A DNA stretch of 12,967 nucleotides from Oxalobacteraceae bacterium UBA5157. Lineage in GTDB: Bacteria; Pseudomonadota; Gammaproteobacteria; Burkholderiales; Burkholderiaceae_D. This document shows, one piece after another, positions 1 to 7,516 of the stretch (within the stretch, counting starts at the first letter, position 1; the number at the start of each line of letters is the position of its first letter). The stretch spans positions 1-12,967 of the forward strand of contig DHXL01000275.1 of NCBI GenBank assembly GCA_002415335.1. Reading direction: 5' to 3'. The position numbers and the translations under genes were made by a program. The notes under the pieces were generated by a model. The model searched no databases, had not been told where the DNA came from, and saw only the letters and a list, made by a program, of their open reading frames with translations.

Positions 1-425
1 CGGAACTGACGGCCGAAACGATCTCGCAAGACGGCTGGCTGCGCACGGGCGACCTGGCGCGCATCGATCCGGACGGCGCCATTTTCATTGTCGGGCGCAG
101 CAAGGAATTGATCATCCGTTCCGGCTTCAATGTCTATCCGGTCGAGGTCGAGCAAGTGTTGAATTCCTATCCGAACATCGTGCAATCGGCGGTGGTCGGG
201 CGCGAGGTGCCGGGCAATGAAGAGATCGTCGCCTTCATCGAGGTGTCGCCACACGCAGCAGTCGACATCGTCGCGCTGGAGGCGTATTTGAAGCAAAATC
301 TTTCGCCGTACAAGATGCCGTCGGAAATCGTGGTGCTCGATCATTTGCCGGCTGCGGCTACCGGAAAGATTCTGAAAAGCGAATTGCAGCAGCGCGCTGC
401 CCAATCAAGCAACGGGCAATCGTGA
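1..425 (+). CDS. Acyl-CoA synthetase (AMP-forming, ANL superfamily), 3' end only
   Basis: The reading frame enters from the left edge (first whole codon at 3) and stops at TGA 423-425. About 140 C-terminal residues are visible. They hold the hallmarks of the ANL C-terminal lid domain: the GWLRTGDLARID stretch with the ribose-binding Asp, the GRSKELIIRSGFNVYP hinge region, the VEVEQVL helix, and the A10 motif PAAATGKILKSEL, whose Lys is needed for the adenylation half-reaction. Enzymes of this family activate a carboxylic acid with ATP and load it onto CoA in the cytoplasm. The substrate pocket lies in the missing N-terminal part, so substrate cannot be named (fatty, malonic or aromatic acid are all possible). 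The IclR gene downstream, and the HAAT-type importer after it, would fit an acid-uptake and activation locus; that is inference. Confidence 0.93.
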   Translation, partial: ELTAETISQDGWLRTGDLARIDPDGAIFIVGRSKELIIRSGFNVYPVEVEQVLNSYPNIVQSAVVGREVPGNEEIVAFIEVSPHAAVDIVALEAYLKQNLSPYKMPSEIVVLDHLPAAATGKILKSELQQRAAQSSNGQS

Positions 426-527
426 TCCGGTCCCATTCATTGCAGCGGCCACGTGGTGCTCGACAAACTGCGCGATCAGATCGATCTGGCGACGCTGCAC
501 GACCTATCGTTTGCGCTGGAAGCGTAA
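426..527 (+). pseudogene. Coding-like 34-codon remnant behind the acyl-CoA synthetase stop
   Basis: Directly after the synthetase stop codon, the same frame stays open for 33 codons to TAA 525-527. It shows normal coding character for this genome (mostly G/C third bases, a helix-like acidic and leucine-rich tail near the end with LRDQIDLATLHDLSFALEA). No start codon with a ribosome-binding site is visible. The two other frames give arginine-rich, non-protein-like translations. I read it as the 3' stub of a gene lost by deletion, with its left breakpoint near the synthetase stop. I do not recognise the parent family. It could also be ordinary spacer that happens to be open. Confidence 0.35.
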
Positions 528-561
528 AATCACCTCTTTTTTTGGCGTTTCAAAAGACATT

Positions 562-1386
562 ATGGCGAAAGACACGGACGAAGATCGCGTTTCCGCTTCG
601 GACAAGCCGAAGATGAAGGAAGACCGGCACTTTGTAACCGCACTCGCCCGCGGGCTGGATGTGCTGGCGTGTTTCCGGTCGGGCGACAAGACGCTCGGCA
701 ATCAGGAAATTGCAGAGCGCACCAAGCTGCCGAAGTCGACTGTGTCACGACTGACTTACACGCTGACCAAGCTCAGCTACCTGCAGTACGACGAGAATGT
801 CGGCAAGTACAAGCTCGGTACCGCAACGCTTGCGCTGGGCAGCGCGATGCTGTCCAAGCTCGACATCCGCCAGCTCGCCCGACCGCTGATGCAAGAGTTG
901 GCCGACTTTTCGAGCGCGACCGTGTCGCTCGGCATGCGCGACCGGCTCAGCATGATTTACGTCGAGAACTGCCGCAGTCAGACGGCACTCACGCTACGCC
1001 TCGACGTCGGCGGGCGGATTCCGATTGCGCGCACGGCGATGGGACGCGCCTACCTCGCTGAAGTGTCGAGCAGCGAACGCAACGATATCCTGGAACGTGT
1101 GCGCGAACTGGACGAACTGGCCTGGCCTGCCATACGGGATCGCGTAACGCGTTCGATTGAAGAATACAAGACACTGGGCTGTTGCACCTCGTTCGGTGAT
1201 TGGCAGTCGGACGTCAATGCGATTGCGATCGCATTCAAACCGAACGATGGATCGGCGCCGTTGAGCGTCAACTGTGGCGGGCCGGCATTCAATCTGTCGC
1301 GCGAATTTCTGCTGCAGGAAGTGCAGCCGCGGCTGGCGCAGCTGGTCGAACGCCTGCAGCGGACCTTGAGCGGAAGTTACAGTTGA
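562..1386 (+). CDS. IclR-family transcriptional regulator
   Basis: This is a 274-residue protein, the usual IclR size. Residues about 25-85 form the winged helix-turn-helix (RGLDVLACF, then a recognition region LGNQEIAERTKLPKSTVSRL, and the wing with GKYKLGTATLALG). Residues about 100-265 form the effector-binding domain, with typical MRDRLSMIYVE, RIPIARTAMGRAYLA and VNAIAIAFKP segments. I chose ATG 562 because it gives a normal N-terminus. The upstream TTG at 511 would add 17 basic residues and overlap the previous remnant. The ribosome-binding site is weak (AAAAGA). IclR proteins usually control adjacent catabolic or transport genes in response to small acids. Likely targets are the acyl-CoA synthetase upstream or the ABC importer downstream; the ligand is unknown. 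Confidence 0.93.
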   Translation: MAKDTDEDRVSASDKPKMKEDRHFVTALARGLDVLACFRSGDKTLGNQEIAERTKLPKSTVSRLTYTLTKLSYLQYDENVGKYKLGTATLALGSAMLSKLDIRQLARPLMQELADFSSATVSLGMRDRLSMIYVENCRSQTALTLRLDVGGRIPIARTAMGRAYLAEVSSSERNDILERVRELDELAWPAIRDRVTRSIEEYKTLGCCTSFGDWQSDVNAIAIAFKPNDGSAPLSVNCGGPAFNLSREFLLQEVQPRLAQLVERLQRTLSGSYS

Positions 1387-1847
1387 ATCCTCATGCGGTC
1401 TTTTGGCTCCTGCAAGCCATACCTTGCCGGGCGTGCGCAATGGCCCACACCTTGTTCACCCTCGCCTCTCAGGCTGCCGGGTGGAGTAATATCTAATGCA
1501 CCCCTTGGATCAAGGCGCTGACGAAATTCGGGTCCATCCCCACCGTCGCCTGATTCCCTTGTCAACAAAATTCGATGGCCTTCACTGGTCAGGCTTTCTC
1601 TTGTCCTGCGAGGGGTTTTCTTCACGTTAATACGTTTGGCAAAGTAATTTACCATTCGGTCAGTACATTGCGGGTTGCAGGCAGTACTTACGTAGTTCTA
1701 CTGAGGAAATATTTATTCTATCGTAGTAAGATGCGCTCGATGCTGCGGTTTTCTGCGGTTTTCGTTGTATGTATTTTTGGCAACTATCTGCGGTCGTGGC
1801 AATCAACCTGATTTTTTCCAACAATTATTATAGAGACAGAGGGCGAC
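1387..1847. promoter_or_regulatory. 461-bp intergenic region ahead of the ABC importer, with small repeats
   Basis: No gene is supported here. The left third is GC-rich and holds a short hairpin (CCTTG-GAT-CAAGG, 1503-1515). From about 1560 the sequence becomes AT-richer, as expected for the control region of the importer operon. Visible small repeats are: CAGTAC at 1661 and again at 1682 (21 bp apart, two helical turns), with the inverted TACTG at 1699-1703; a perfect tandem duplication of TGCGGTTTTC at 1744-1763; and TGGCAA at 1637, 1778 and 1797. I could not place a convincing -35/-10 pair. These repeats are candidate operator elements for the upstream IclR protein, but nothing in the sequence proves that. 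Confidence 0.4.
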
Positions 1848-3005
1848 ATGACAAATAAATTGAAGACGCTAATTGCAGCTGCGCTAGTGACTTGGTCCAT
1901 GGCCGGCATAGCCGCAGAGCCGATCAAGATTGGTGTGACGGGGCCGTTCACCGGCGGATCTTCTCCGATGGGTGTTTCGATGCGCGATGGCGTGAAACTG
2001 GCCGCTGCCGAAATCAACAAGAGCGGCGGCGTATTGGGGCGCCAGTTGCAGCTCATCGAGCGCGACGACGAAGCGAAAAACGAGCGCGGCGTGCAAGTCG
2101 CGCAGGAACTGATCAACAAGGAAAAGGTGGCCGCCACGGTCGGCTATATCAACACCGGCGTGTCGCTCGCATCGCAGCGTTTCTATCAGGAAGCCAAGAT
2201 TCCGGTCATGAACAACGTGGCAACCGGCAGCGTGGTGACAAAGCAATTTACCGACCAGCCGGAAAACTATGTTTTCCGCAACGCTGCAAACGACACGATT
2301 CAGTCGGCGATGATCGTTGACGAAGCGATCGTCAAGCGCAAGCTGACCAAGGTCGCTATCCTCGCCGACTCCACCAACTACGGTCAACTCGGACGCGAAG
2401 ACCTGGAGAAGGCGCTCGACAAAAAGGGTGTCAAAGCGGTTGCCGTCGAAAAGTTCAACATCAAGGATGTCGACATGACAGCCCAACTGTTGAAGGCCAA
2501 GCAGGCCGGCGCGCAAGCGATCTTGACCTACGGCATTGGACCGGAGCTGGCGCAGATTGCCAACGGCATGGAAAGACTGGGCTGGAAAGTGCCAATGATC
2601 GGCAGCTGGACACTCTCGATGGGCAACTTCATCGACAACGCCGGCAAGAATGGAGAAGGCGCGTTGATGCCGCAGACGTTCATTCAGGAACCCAACACGC
2701 CGAAGCGCAAAGCCTTCATCACCGCCTATCTGAACGCGTACAAACCGGCTGCCGGGCGTATTCCTTCACCGGTCTCTGCCGCACAGGGTTACGACTCGGT
2801 CTACCTGCTGGCCGCTGCGATCAAGCAAGCCGGTACGACCGATGGGCCGAAGGTGCGCGAAGCGCTGGAAAACCTGAAAACCAAGGTCGACGGCGTCGTG
2901 ACTACCTATGACAAGCCTTTCACCAAGGATGATCACGAGGCAATCAAGATGGGCATGCCGGTCATGGGCATGGTCAAGGGCGGGCACGTCGTTCGTGCCC
3001 AGTAA
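1848..3005 (+). CDS. livK: Periplasmic substrate-binding protein of a HAAT (branched-chain amino-acid type) ABC importer
   Basis: The 385-residue protein starts with a clear Sec signal peptide (MTNKLKT, a hydrophobic core to about residue 20, then AGIAA|EP, cleavage near residue 23). The mature part begins with IKIGVTGPFTGG and continues through GVKLAAAEINKSGGVLGRQL, the standard N-lobe of the Peripla_BP_6/Leu-Ile-Val family, and keeps the ATVGYINTGVSLASQ and QGYDSVYLLAAAIKQAG regions. The start is fixed by AGAGGG at 1838-1843. It captures the substrate in the periplasm and delivers it to the LivH/LivM pore. Family members bind branched-chain amino acids but also amides, urea or aromatic acids, so the gene symbol marks family, not ligand. 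Two inverted repeats follow it before livH. Confidence 0.92.
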   Translation: MTNKLKTLIAAALVTWSMAGIAAEPIKIGVTGPFTGGSSPMGVSMRDGVKLAAAEINKSGGVLGRQLQLIERDDEAKNERGVQVAQELINKEKVAATVGYINTGVSLASQRFYQEAKIPVMNNVATGSVVTKQFTDQPENYVFRNAANDTIQSAMIVDEAIVKRKLTKVAILADSTNYGQLGREDLEKALDKKGVKAVAVEKFNIKDVDMTAQLLKAKQAGAQAILTYGIGPELAQIANGMERLGWKVPMIGSWTLSMGNFIDNAGKNGEGALMPQTFIQEPNTPKRKAFITAYLNAYKPAAGRIPSPVSAAQGYDSVYLLAAAIKQAGTTDGPKVREALENLKTKVDGVVTTYDKPFTKDDHEAIKMGMPVMGMVKGGHVVRAQ

Positions 3006-3020
3006 TCAGCCACGCTGATT
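3004..3020 (+). other. Small hairpin across the binding-protein stop codon
   Basis: AATCAGC-CAC-GCTGATT is a perfect 7-bp stem with a 3-base loop. It begins inside the TAA stop codon of the binding-protein gene. No T-run follows, so it is not a classical terminator. Confidence 0.45.
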
Positions 3021-3045
3021 CAGTCCTGCACGCACTTGCGTCGCG

Positions 3046-3074
3046 GCACGACCCGGGCTTTGCGCGGGTCGTGC
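3046..3074 (+). terminator. GC-rich hairpin between binding protein and livH (attenuator or mRNA-protecting structure)
   Basis: GCACGACCCG and CGGGTCGTGC form a perfect 10-bp stem around a 9-base loop, in the 114-bp gap between the binding protein and the first permease. It is followed by AATATCTGTTT rather than a real T-run, so termination would be partial at best. In ABC importers such a structure often keeps the binding protein more abundant than the membrane parts, by partial termination or by blocking 3' exonucleases; applying that here is inference. Confidence 0.6.
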
Positions 3075-3119
3075 AATATCTGTTTCCGCTCAATCCGAGC
3101 ATAGGTTTTCGAGATAATC

Positions 3120-4010
3120 ATGGATATTCTTCTTCAACTTGTAATCAGCGGTGTCGCGCTGGGTATGATCTATGCAGTCATTGCGTTCGGCTATCAACTG
3201 ACCTTCGCGACTTCCGGAACACTGAATTTCGGGCAGGGCGAGGCGCTCATGCTGGGCGCGCTGGTCGGGCTCAGCCTGGTCGGCAACATACACGGTGGGC
3301 CTTATCTCAGCTACTGGCTGATGATTCCGCTGGTGATCATGTTCGGCGCATTGCAGGGCATGGTTGTCGAGTGGATCGGCGTGCGTCCGGCGATCAAGAT
3401 CAAGTCCGAGTTCGGCTGGATCATGTCGACCATTGCGCTGGCTATCATTTTCAAGAACGTCGCTGAAAACATCTGGGGCAAGGACGATCTCACCTTTCCG
3501 TCGCCGCTGTCCGAAGCGCCGCTGCATTTTTTCGGCGCGAACGTGCAGCCGATGCAGATTGTGGTGGTGCTTGGTGCGCTGGCAATGATGCTGGCAGTCG
3601 AGATATTCAACCGCAAGTCGATTTACGGCAAGGCCGTGGTGGCGACCTCCAACGACCGCGATGCGGCCGGCCTGATGGGCATTAACACCAACTTGGTAAT
3701 TACCTTCTCCTACGCGCTGTCGTCCGCTACGGCCGCTTTTGCCGGCGTGCTGGTGGCGCCGCTGACCCTGACCGGAGCCACGATGGGCACCTCGCTGGGT
3801 CTGAAAGCATTCGCGGTGGCGATCATCGGTGGCCTGACCTCGGGCGTCGGTGTGATCGTCGGCGGCCTGATCCTGGGCGTCGGCGAAACCCTGACCGGCT
3901 TCTATATCTCCACCGGCTACAAGGAAGTGCCGGGACTGTTGCTGTTGCTGCTCGTGCTGGCGCTCAAGCCGGCAGGCCTGTTCGGTAAAACTGCGATCAA
4001 GAAGGTGTAA
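3120..4010 (+). CDS. livH: LivH-type inner-membrane permease of the HAAT importer
   Basis: The 296-residue, strongly hydrophobic protein has about eight membrane spans and no signal peptide. The N-terminal LLQLVISGVALGMIYAVIAFG span and the following SGTLNFGQGEALMLGALVG segment (residues about 32-50) are typical of LivH permeases, as is the C-terminal AFAVAIIGGLTSGVGVIVGGLILG stretch near residues 223-246, which contains the region that couples to the ATPases. It forms half of the transmembrane pore with the LivM part of the next gene. Only 2 bp separate its TAA from the next ATG, so the two are translationally coupled. The ribosome-binding site is poor (CGAGA), consistent with expression below that of the binding protein. 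Confidence 0.93.
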   Translation: MDILLQLVISGVALGMIYAVIAFGYQLTFATSGTLNFGQGEALMLGALVGLSLVGNIHGGPYLSYWLMIPLVIMFGALQGMVVEWIGVRPAIKIKSEFGWIMSTIALAIIFKNVAENIWGKDDLTFPSPLSEAPLHFFGANVQPMQIVVVLGALAMMLAVEIFNRKSIYGKAVVATSNDRDAAGLMGINTNLVITFSYALSSATAAFAGVLVAPLTLTGATMGTSLGLKAFAVAIIGGLTSGVGVIVGGLILGVGETLTGFYISTGYKEVPGLLLLLLVLALKPAGLFGKTAIKKV

Positions 4011-4012
4011 TC

Positions 4013-5980
4013 ATGAACTACAAGAATCGCATACTTGCCTTGGCGGGCATCGCAGCGCTCGCGATCTTTCCGGTGGTGTTTCATAACCCCTACTACATCC
4101 ACATGGCAGAGACGATCCTGATCTACGCGATCCTGTTGTTCGGGCTCGATATCGTGGTCGGCTATACCGGGCAAGTGTCGCTCGGCCATGCGGCGCTGTT
4201 CGGCATCGGCTCCTATACGACCGGCATCCTGGTGTTCAAGCTGGGCGTGCCGTTCCTGGTTGCGGTTCCGGCCAGCATCGCCGTGACCGCATTGTTCGGA
4301 GCCATACTTGCGCTGCCGGCATTGCGCGTGACCGGACCATACCTCGCGATGGTGACGCTGGCATTCGGCACCATCATGCAAATCCTGATCAACGAGATGA
4401 CCTTCCTCACCGAGGGCCCGCTCGGCATCAAGGTGCCGAAACCATCCTTCTTCGGCGTCAAATTGGGGGAGGTGGCGTATTTCTATGTGGTCGCGGTACT
4501 GATGGTGTTGTCGCTGATCCTGGTGCATCGCATCCTGAAATCGCATCTCGGCCGCGCATTCCAGGCCTTGCGCGACAGCCCGGTGGCGTCCGATTGCATG
4601 GGCGTGTCGGTGTATCGCTACAAGGTATATGCATTCGTGATCAGCGCCGCGCTCGCGGGCCTGGCCGGCAGCTTGTACACCTATTCGGAAGAATACATTT
4701 CGCCGGACACCTATAACTTTGAGCTGACCATCCTGTTCCTGCTGGCAGTCATCATGGGTGGCCGCAAGACCCGCTCCGGCGCACTGCTGGGCGCATTGAT
4801 CGTCGTAATGCTGCCGAGCCTGTTGTCGGACATCGAACTGTTCCGCCAGATCGCGGTGACCGCAGCGGTCATTGCGGTGGCAAGCGCTGCGTACCTGCTA
4901 CGCAAGAAAACCAAGACTGTGCGCGAGGTTGCCGTGCCGGTCGTATCGACCATCTGCATGGCGGTGTTTTCCTATCGGCTTGAAAACATCACCGACTGGC
5001 GTCTCACGATCTTCGGCCTGATGACCTTGTTCGTCGTGTACTACCTGCAGGACGGCATCGTTGGTTTCCTGCGCAACATCGTTGAGAAAATCCGTCCACA
5101 GGCAACGCATCGGCACGAGGAATATCACGAGAAAGGCGATGAGGCGTACGCATGGGCAGCACCCGATCAGGACGTGCAGATCAGCGGCAACCTGCTCAGC
5201 GCGAAACAGGTGTTGATGCAGTTCGGCGGCTTGAAGGCGCTGAACCAGGTTGACCTGGATATCGCGAAGGGTTCCATTCACGGCTTGATCGGCCCGAACG
5301 GTTCCGGCAAGAGCACGATGATGAATGTGCTTACCGGGATCTACCTGCCGACCGCAGGCGCGGTGGAATTCAACGGGCGCGTGATATCCGGGTCGACGCC
5401 GTCGGCAATTGCGCTGGGTGGCGTGGCGCGCACCTTCCAGAACGTGCAATTGTTCGGCGAAATGACCGCCACCGAGAACGTGCTGGTCGGCTTGCATCAC
5501 ACCTTCAAGAGCACCATCGTTGACGTGATTTTGCACACGCGGCGCTATCGCGAGGAAGAAAAGGGCGCACGGATTCGCGCCGCCAGCATCCTCGAGTTCG
5601 TCGGCCTGCCCACGCTCGCCAACGACGAAGCACGCAACCTGCCATACGGCAAGCAGCGCCTGCTCGAGATCGGTCGCGCACTCGGCCTCAATCCGCGCCT
5701 GCTGTTGCTCGATGAACCGGCCGCCGGCCTGACGGCGCCCGACATCAAGGAACTGGTGGCAATCATCCGCAAGATTCGCGAGCAGGGCATCACGCTGATC
5801 CTGATCGAACATCACATGGATGTCGTGATGTCGATCTGCGACATCGTCACCGTGCTCGACTTCGGCCAGAAGATCGCTGAGGGCAAGCCGGCAGCGGTAC
5901 AGGCCGATCCGAAGGTCATCGAAGCCTACCTTGGCGGTGGCGCGGGCAGCGATGCTGCCGTGCCGGCTGCGGCAGCTTAA
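4013..5980 (+). CDS. livM-livG: Fused LivM permease - LivG ATPase of the HAAT importer
   Basis: One uninterrupted 655-residue frame carries two subunits that are usually separate. Residues about 1-360 are LivM: multiple membrane spans and the family motif GYTGQVSLGHAALFGIGSY (50-68). Between the LPSLLSDIELFRQ helix (268-279) and TDWRLTIFGLMTLFVVYYLQ (327-346) lies extra sequence with two more hydrophobic segments. A charged linker with several His and Glu (about 360-392) leads to the LivG ATPase: Walker A GPNGSGKS (427-434), Q-loop Gln476, signature LPYGKQR (543-549), Walker B LLLLDEP (563-569, with Glu568), and switch His600. The first signature residues deviate from LSGGQ, as is common in LivG. 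The single frame argues for a true fusion, not an assembly error. ATP hydrolysis powers import at the inner membrane together with LivF. Confidence 0.92.
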   Translation: MNYKNRILALAGIAALAIFPVVFHNPYYIHMAETILIYAILLFGLDIVVGYTGQVSLGHAALFGIGSYTTGILVFKLGVPFLVAVPASIAVTALFGAILALPALRVTGPYLAMVTLAFGTIMQILINEMTFLTEGPLGIKVPKPSFFGVKLGEVAYFYVVAVLMVLSLILVHRILKSHLGRAFQALRDSPVASDCMGVSVYRYKVYAFVISAALAGLAGSLYTYSEEYISPDTYNFELTILFLLAVIMGGRKTRSGALLGALIVVMLPSLLSDIELFRQIAVTAAVIAVASAAYLLRKKTKTVREVAVPVVSTICMAVFSYRLENITDWRLTIFGLMTLFVVYYLQDGIVGFLRNIVEKIRPQATHRHEEYHEKGDEAYAWAAPDQDVQISGNLLSAKQVLMQFGGLKALNQVDLDIAKGSIHGLIGPNGSGKSTMMNVLTGIYLPTAGAVEFNGRVISGSTPSAIALGGVARTFQNVQLFGEMTATENVLVGLHHTFKSTIVDVILHTRRYREEEKGARIRAASILEFVGLPTLANDEARNLPYGKQRLLEIGRALGLNPRLLLLDEPAAGLTAPDIKELVAIIRKIREQGITLILIEHHMDVVMSICDIVTVLDFGQKIAEGKPAAVQADPKVIEAYLGGGAGSDAAVPAAAA

Positions 5981-5993
5981 GAAAGGTCATCCC

Positions 5994-6722
5994 ATGCTTT
6001 CCATTAGCAATTTGCACGCCGCATACGGCAAGGTCGAGGTGCTTCACGGCATTTCGCTCGAAGTCCCGAAGGGCAAGGTCGTGACGCTGATCGGCTCCAA
6101 CGGCGCCGGCAAGACCACCACCATGCGCGCCATTTCCGGCATGATCAAACCGAAAGACGGCAAAGTGACGTTTGCCGGCAAGGACGTGACCGGCATGGAC
6201 TCGTTCCGTATCGCGCGTGCCGGGCTCGCGCATTCGCCGGAAGGGCGGCGCGTGTTCTCCACCATGAGCGTAAAGGATAATCTGTTGCTGGGCGCATTCC
6301 CGCGCTTCACGCGTTCGCGCCCACGCGGCGACATCCATGCCGACCTCGAAAAGGCGCTGGAACTATTTCCGCGTCTCAAGGAGCGCCAGACGCAACTGGC
6401 CGGCACGCTCTCGGGCGGTGAGCAGCAGATGCTCGCGATGGCACGCGCCATCATGCTCAATCCAGACGTGGTGCTGCTCGACGAACCGTCGATGGGTCTG
6501 GCGCCGATCCTGGTTGAGGAAGTGTTCCGCATCATTTCGCGTCTGAAAGAGCGCGGCGTCACGATGCTGCTGGTCGAGCAATTTGCAGCTGCGGCACTGA
6601 ACGTCGCGGACTACGCGTATGTGCTGGAAAATGGCCGCATTGCGGTACACGGTCCGGCAGAAAGCTTGAAGAACGATCCTGCGGTGAAGGCTGCGTATCT
6701 GGGCGGCGGACACCAGCACTGA
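5994..6722 (+). CDS. livF: LivF-type ATPase of the HAAT importer
   Basis: The 242-residue ABC ATPase has Walker A GSNGAGKT (34-41), the LivF-typical segment AHSPEGRRVFSTMSVKDNLLLGAF, the signature LSGGEQQ (139-145), Walker B VVLLDEP with Asp163 and Glu164, and VEQF in the switch region where LivF proteins commonly carry Gln instead of His. I chose ATG 5994 because GAAAGG lies just upstream and the first residues MLSISNLHAAYGKVEVL match the family. An earlier in-frame start at 5931 would overlap the LivM-LivG gene. It pairs with the fused LivG domain as an ATPase heterodimer. It ends the importer operon; the next gene starts 43 bp later. Confidence 0.94.
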   Translation: MLSISNLHAAYGKVEVLHGISLEVPKGKVVTLIGSNGAGKTTTMRAISGMIKPKDGKVTFAGKDVTGMDSFRIARAGLAHSPEGRRVFSTMSVKDNLLLGAFPRFTRSRPRGDIHADLEKALELFPRLKERQTQLAGTLSGGEQQMLAMARAIMLNPDVVLLDEPSMGLAPILVEEVFRIISRLKERGVTMLLVEQFAAAALNVADYAYVLENGRIAVHGPAESLKNDPAVKAAYLGGGHQH

Positions 6723-6736
6723 CGACTTATGTCAGT
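6718..6736 (+). other. Inverted repeat across the livF stop codon
   Basis: ACTGAC-N7-GTCAGT is a perfect 6-bp dyad that contains the livF TGA in its left arm. No T-run follows. It may mark a weak operon end or be chance; the FrnE-like gene starts 29 bp beyond it. Confidence 0.3.
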
Positions 6737-6765
6737 AGTCCGCATTCGATTTCAAAGGCAAGAAA

Positions 6766-7413
6766 ATGGCGACGACCATGAAAATCGATTTCGTATCCGA
6801 TGTATCGTGCCCCTGGTGCGTGATCGGACTTGATGCGTTGGAGCAGGCGCTGGCCCGTCTGGGCGACCAGATCGTGGCAGACCTGCATTTCCATCCTTTC
6901 GAGTTGAATCCCGGCATGCCGCCAGAGGGGCAGGACATTACCGAACATATTGTCGAAAAGTACGGCGCGACCCCGGAGCAATCCGCCGCGAATCGCGAGG
7001 CCATTCGCGCGCGCGGCGCGGAACTCGGATTCACGTTCAGCATGGACAAGCGCGGACGTATTTACAACACCTTCGACGCCCATCGTCTGTTGCATTGGGC
7101 CGAGCTGGAAGGGCGTCAGTACGTTCTCAAGCGCGCGCTGTTCAGGGCTTATTTCACCGATGGCAAGGACCCGAGCGCACACCCGGTACTGGTCGCGCTG
7201 GCGCGCGAAGTGGGGCTGAATCCAGAGCGTGCGGCAGCGATCCTGGCGTCCGATGAATTCGCGGCCGACGTGCGCGCGCGGGAACGCTTTTACCTCGATC
7301 AGGGCATTCATTCGGTACCAGCCATTATCATCAATGAGAAATTCCTGCTGCAGGGCGGCCAGCCAGTCGACGTGTTCGAACAGGCCTTGCGGCAGATTGC
7401 CGCGCAAGGCTAG
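6766..7413 (+). CDS. FrnE/DsbA-family thiol oxidoreductase (2-hydroxychromene-2-carboxylate isomerase-like fold)
   Basis: This 215-residue protein belongs to the cytoplasmic DsbA/FrnE group of thioredoxin-fold proteins. The N-terminal strand IDFVSDVSCPWCVIG places a CPWC redox motif at Cys15-Cys18, followed by a helical insertion (about 60-170) with YNTFDAHRLLHWA typical of the group, then the cis-proline strand HSVPAIIIN (Pro185) and the closing LLQGGQP segment. There is no signal peptide, so it acts in the cytoplasm and is not a periplasmic disulfide-forming DsbA. The start ATG 6766 follows AAGGCAAG. Family members handle disulfides or glutathione conjugates; the substrate here is unknown. 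It lies 43 bp after livF, so it could be co-transcribed with the importer. Confidence 0.9.
   Translation: MATTMKIDFVSDVSCPWCVIGLDALEQALARLGDQIVADLHFHPFELNPGMPPEGQDITEHIVEKYGATPEQSAANREAIRARGAELGFTFSMDKRGRIYNTFDAHRLLHWAELEGRQYVLKRALFRAYFTDGKDPSAHPVLVALAREVGLNPERAAAILASDEFAADVRARERFYLDQGIHSVPAIIINEKFLLQGGQPVDVFEQALRQIAAQG
7384..7410 (+). other. Bulged hairpin at the 3' end of the FrnE-like gene
   Basis: GCCTTGC pairs with GCAAGGC and the inner GGCA with TGCC. This gives an 11-bp stem with a 2-base bulge and a 3-base loop, ending immediately before the TAG stop codon. It has no T-run and may simply reflect the coding sequence. Confidence 0.25.
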
Positions 7414-7487
7414 AGGCCGGTTCAACGTGCGCCGCGGCCATCCGCTGCAAGCTGAAAAGTATTCGCCTCCAGATGAAATTTATCGTG

Positions 7488-7516
7488 TTGACGGAAAGAC
7501 CAATGGCCGCTAGTGT
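7488..7516 (+). promoter_or_regulatory. Possible sigma-70 promoter of the alpha-hydroxy-acid oxidase gene
   Basis: TTGACG (7488-7493, five of six matches to the -35 consensus) is 17 bp from TAGTGT (7511-7516, a poor -10). The predicted start, near 7523, would fall inside the palindrome at 7515-7540, an arrangement typical for a repressor operator. The weak -10 keeps confidence low. Confidence 0.3.

Noticed and set aside
525..545. T-run (seven T) after a small CGCT-GGA-AGCG stem before iclR, as a terminator
   Set aside because: The stem is only 4 bp and separated from the T-run by about ten bases; too weak to call.
511..561. TTG start that would extend the IclR protein by 17 residues
   Set aside because: The added residues are basic and not IclR-like and overlap the coding-like remnant; ATG 562 gives the normal length.
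1377..1655. 92-codon minus-strand open frame overlapping the iclR end
   Set aside because: Low-complexity Gly/Arg/Glu translation, no start signals; cannot be distinguished from chance.
1778..1791. Possible sigma-54 promoter TGGCAACTATCTGC before the importer
   Set aside because: The GG to GC distance is 11 instead of 12 bp, and the -12 TTGC element is incomplete.
1575..1811. 78-codon plus-strand open frame in the gap before the importer
   Set aside because: It has no ribosome-binding site, an unlikely composition and no family resemblance, and it covers the AT-rich repeats of a probable control region.
1826..1833. TATTAT as -10 element of the importer operon
   Set aside because: The start would be about ten bases from the ATG, upstream of no proper leader, and no -35 lies at the right distance.
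4898..5815. 305-codon minus-strand open frame
   Set aside because: It is the shadow of the LivM-LivG fusion gene; no recognisable domain and no ribosome-binding site.
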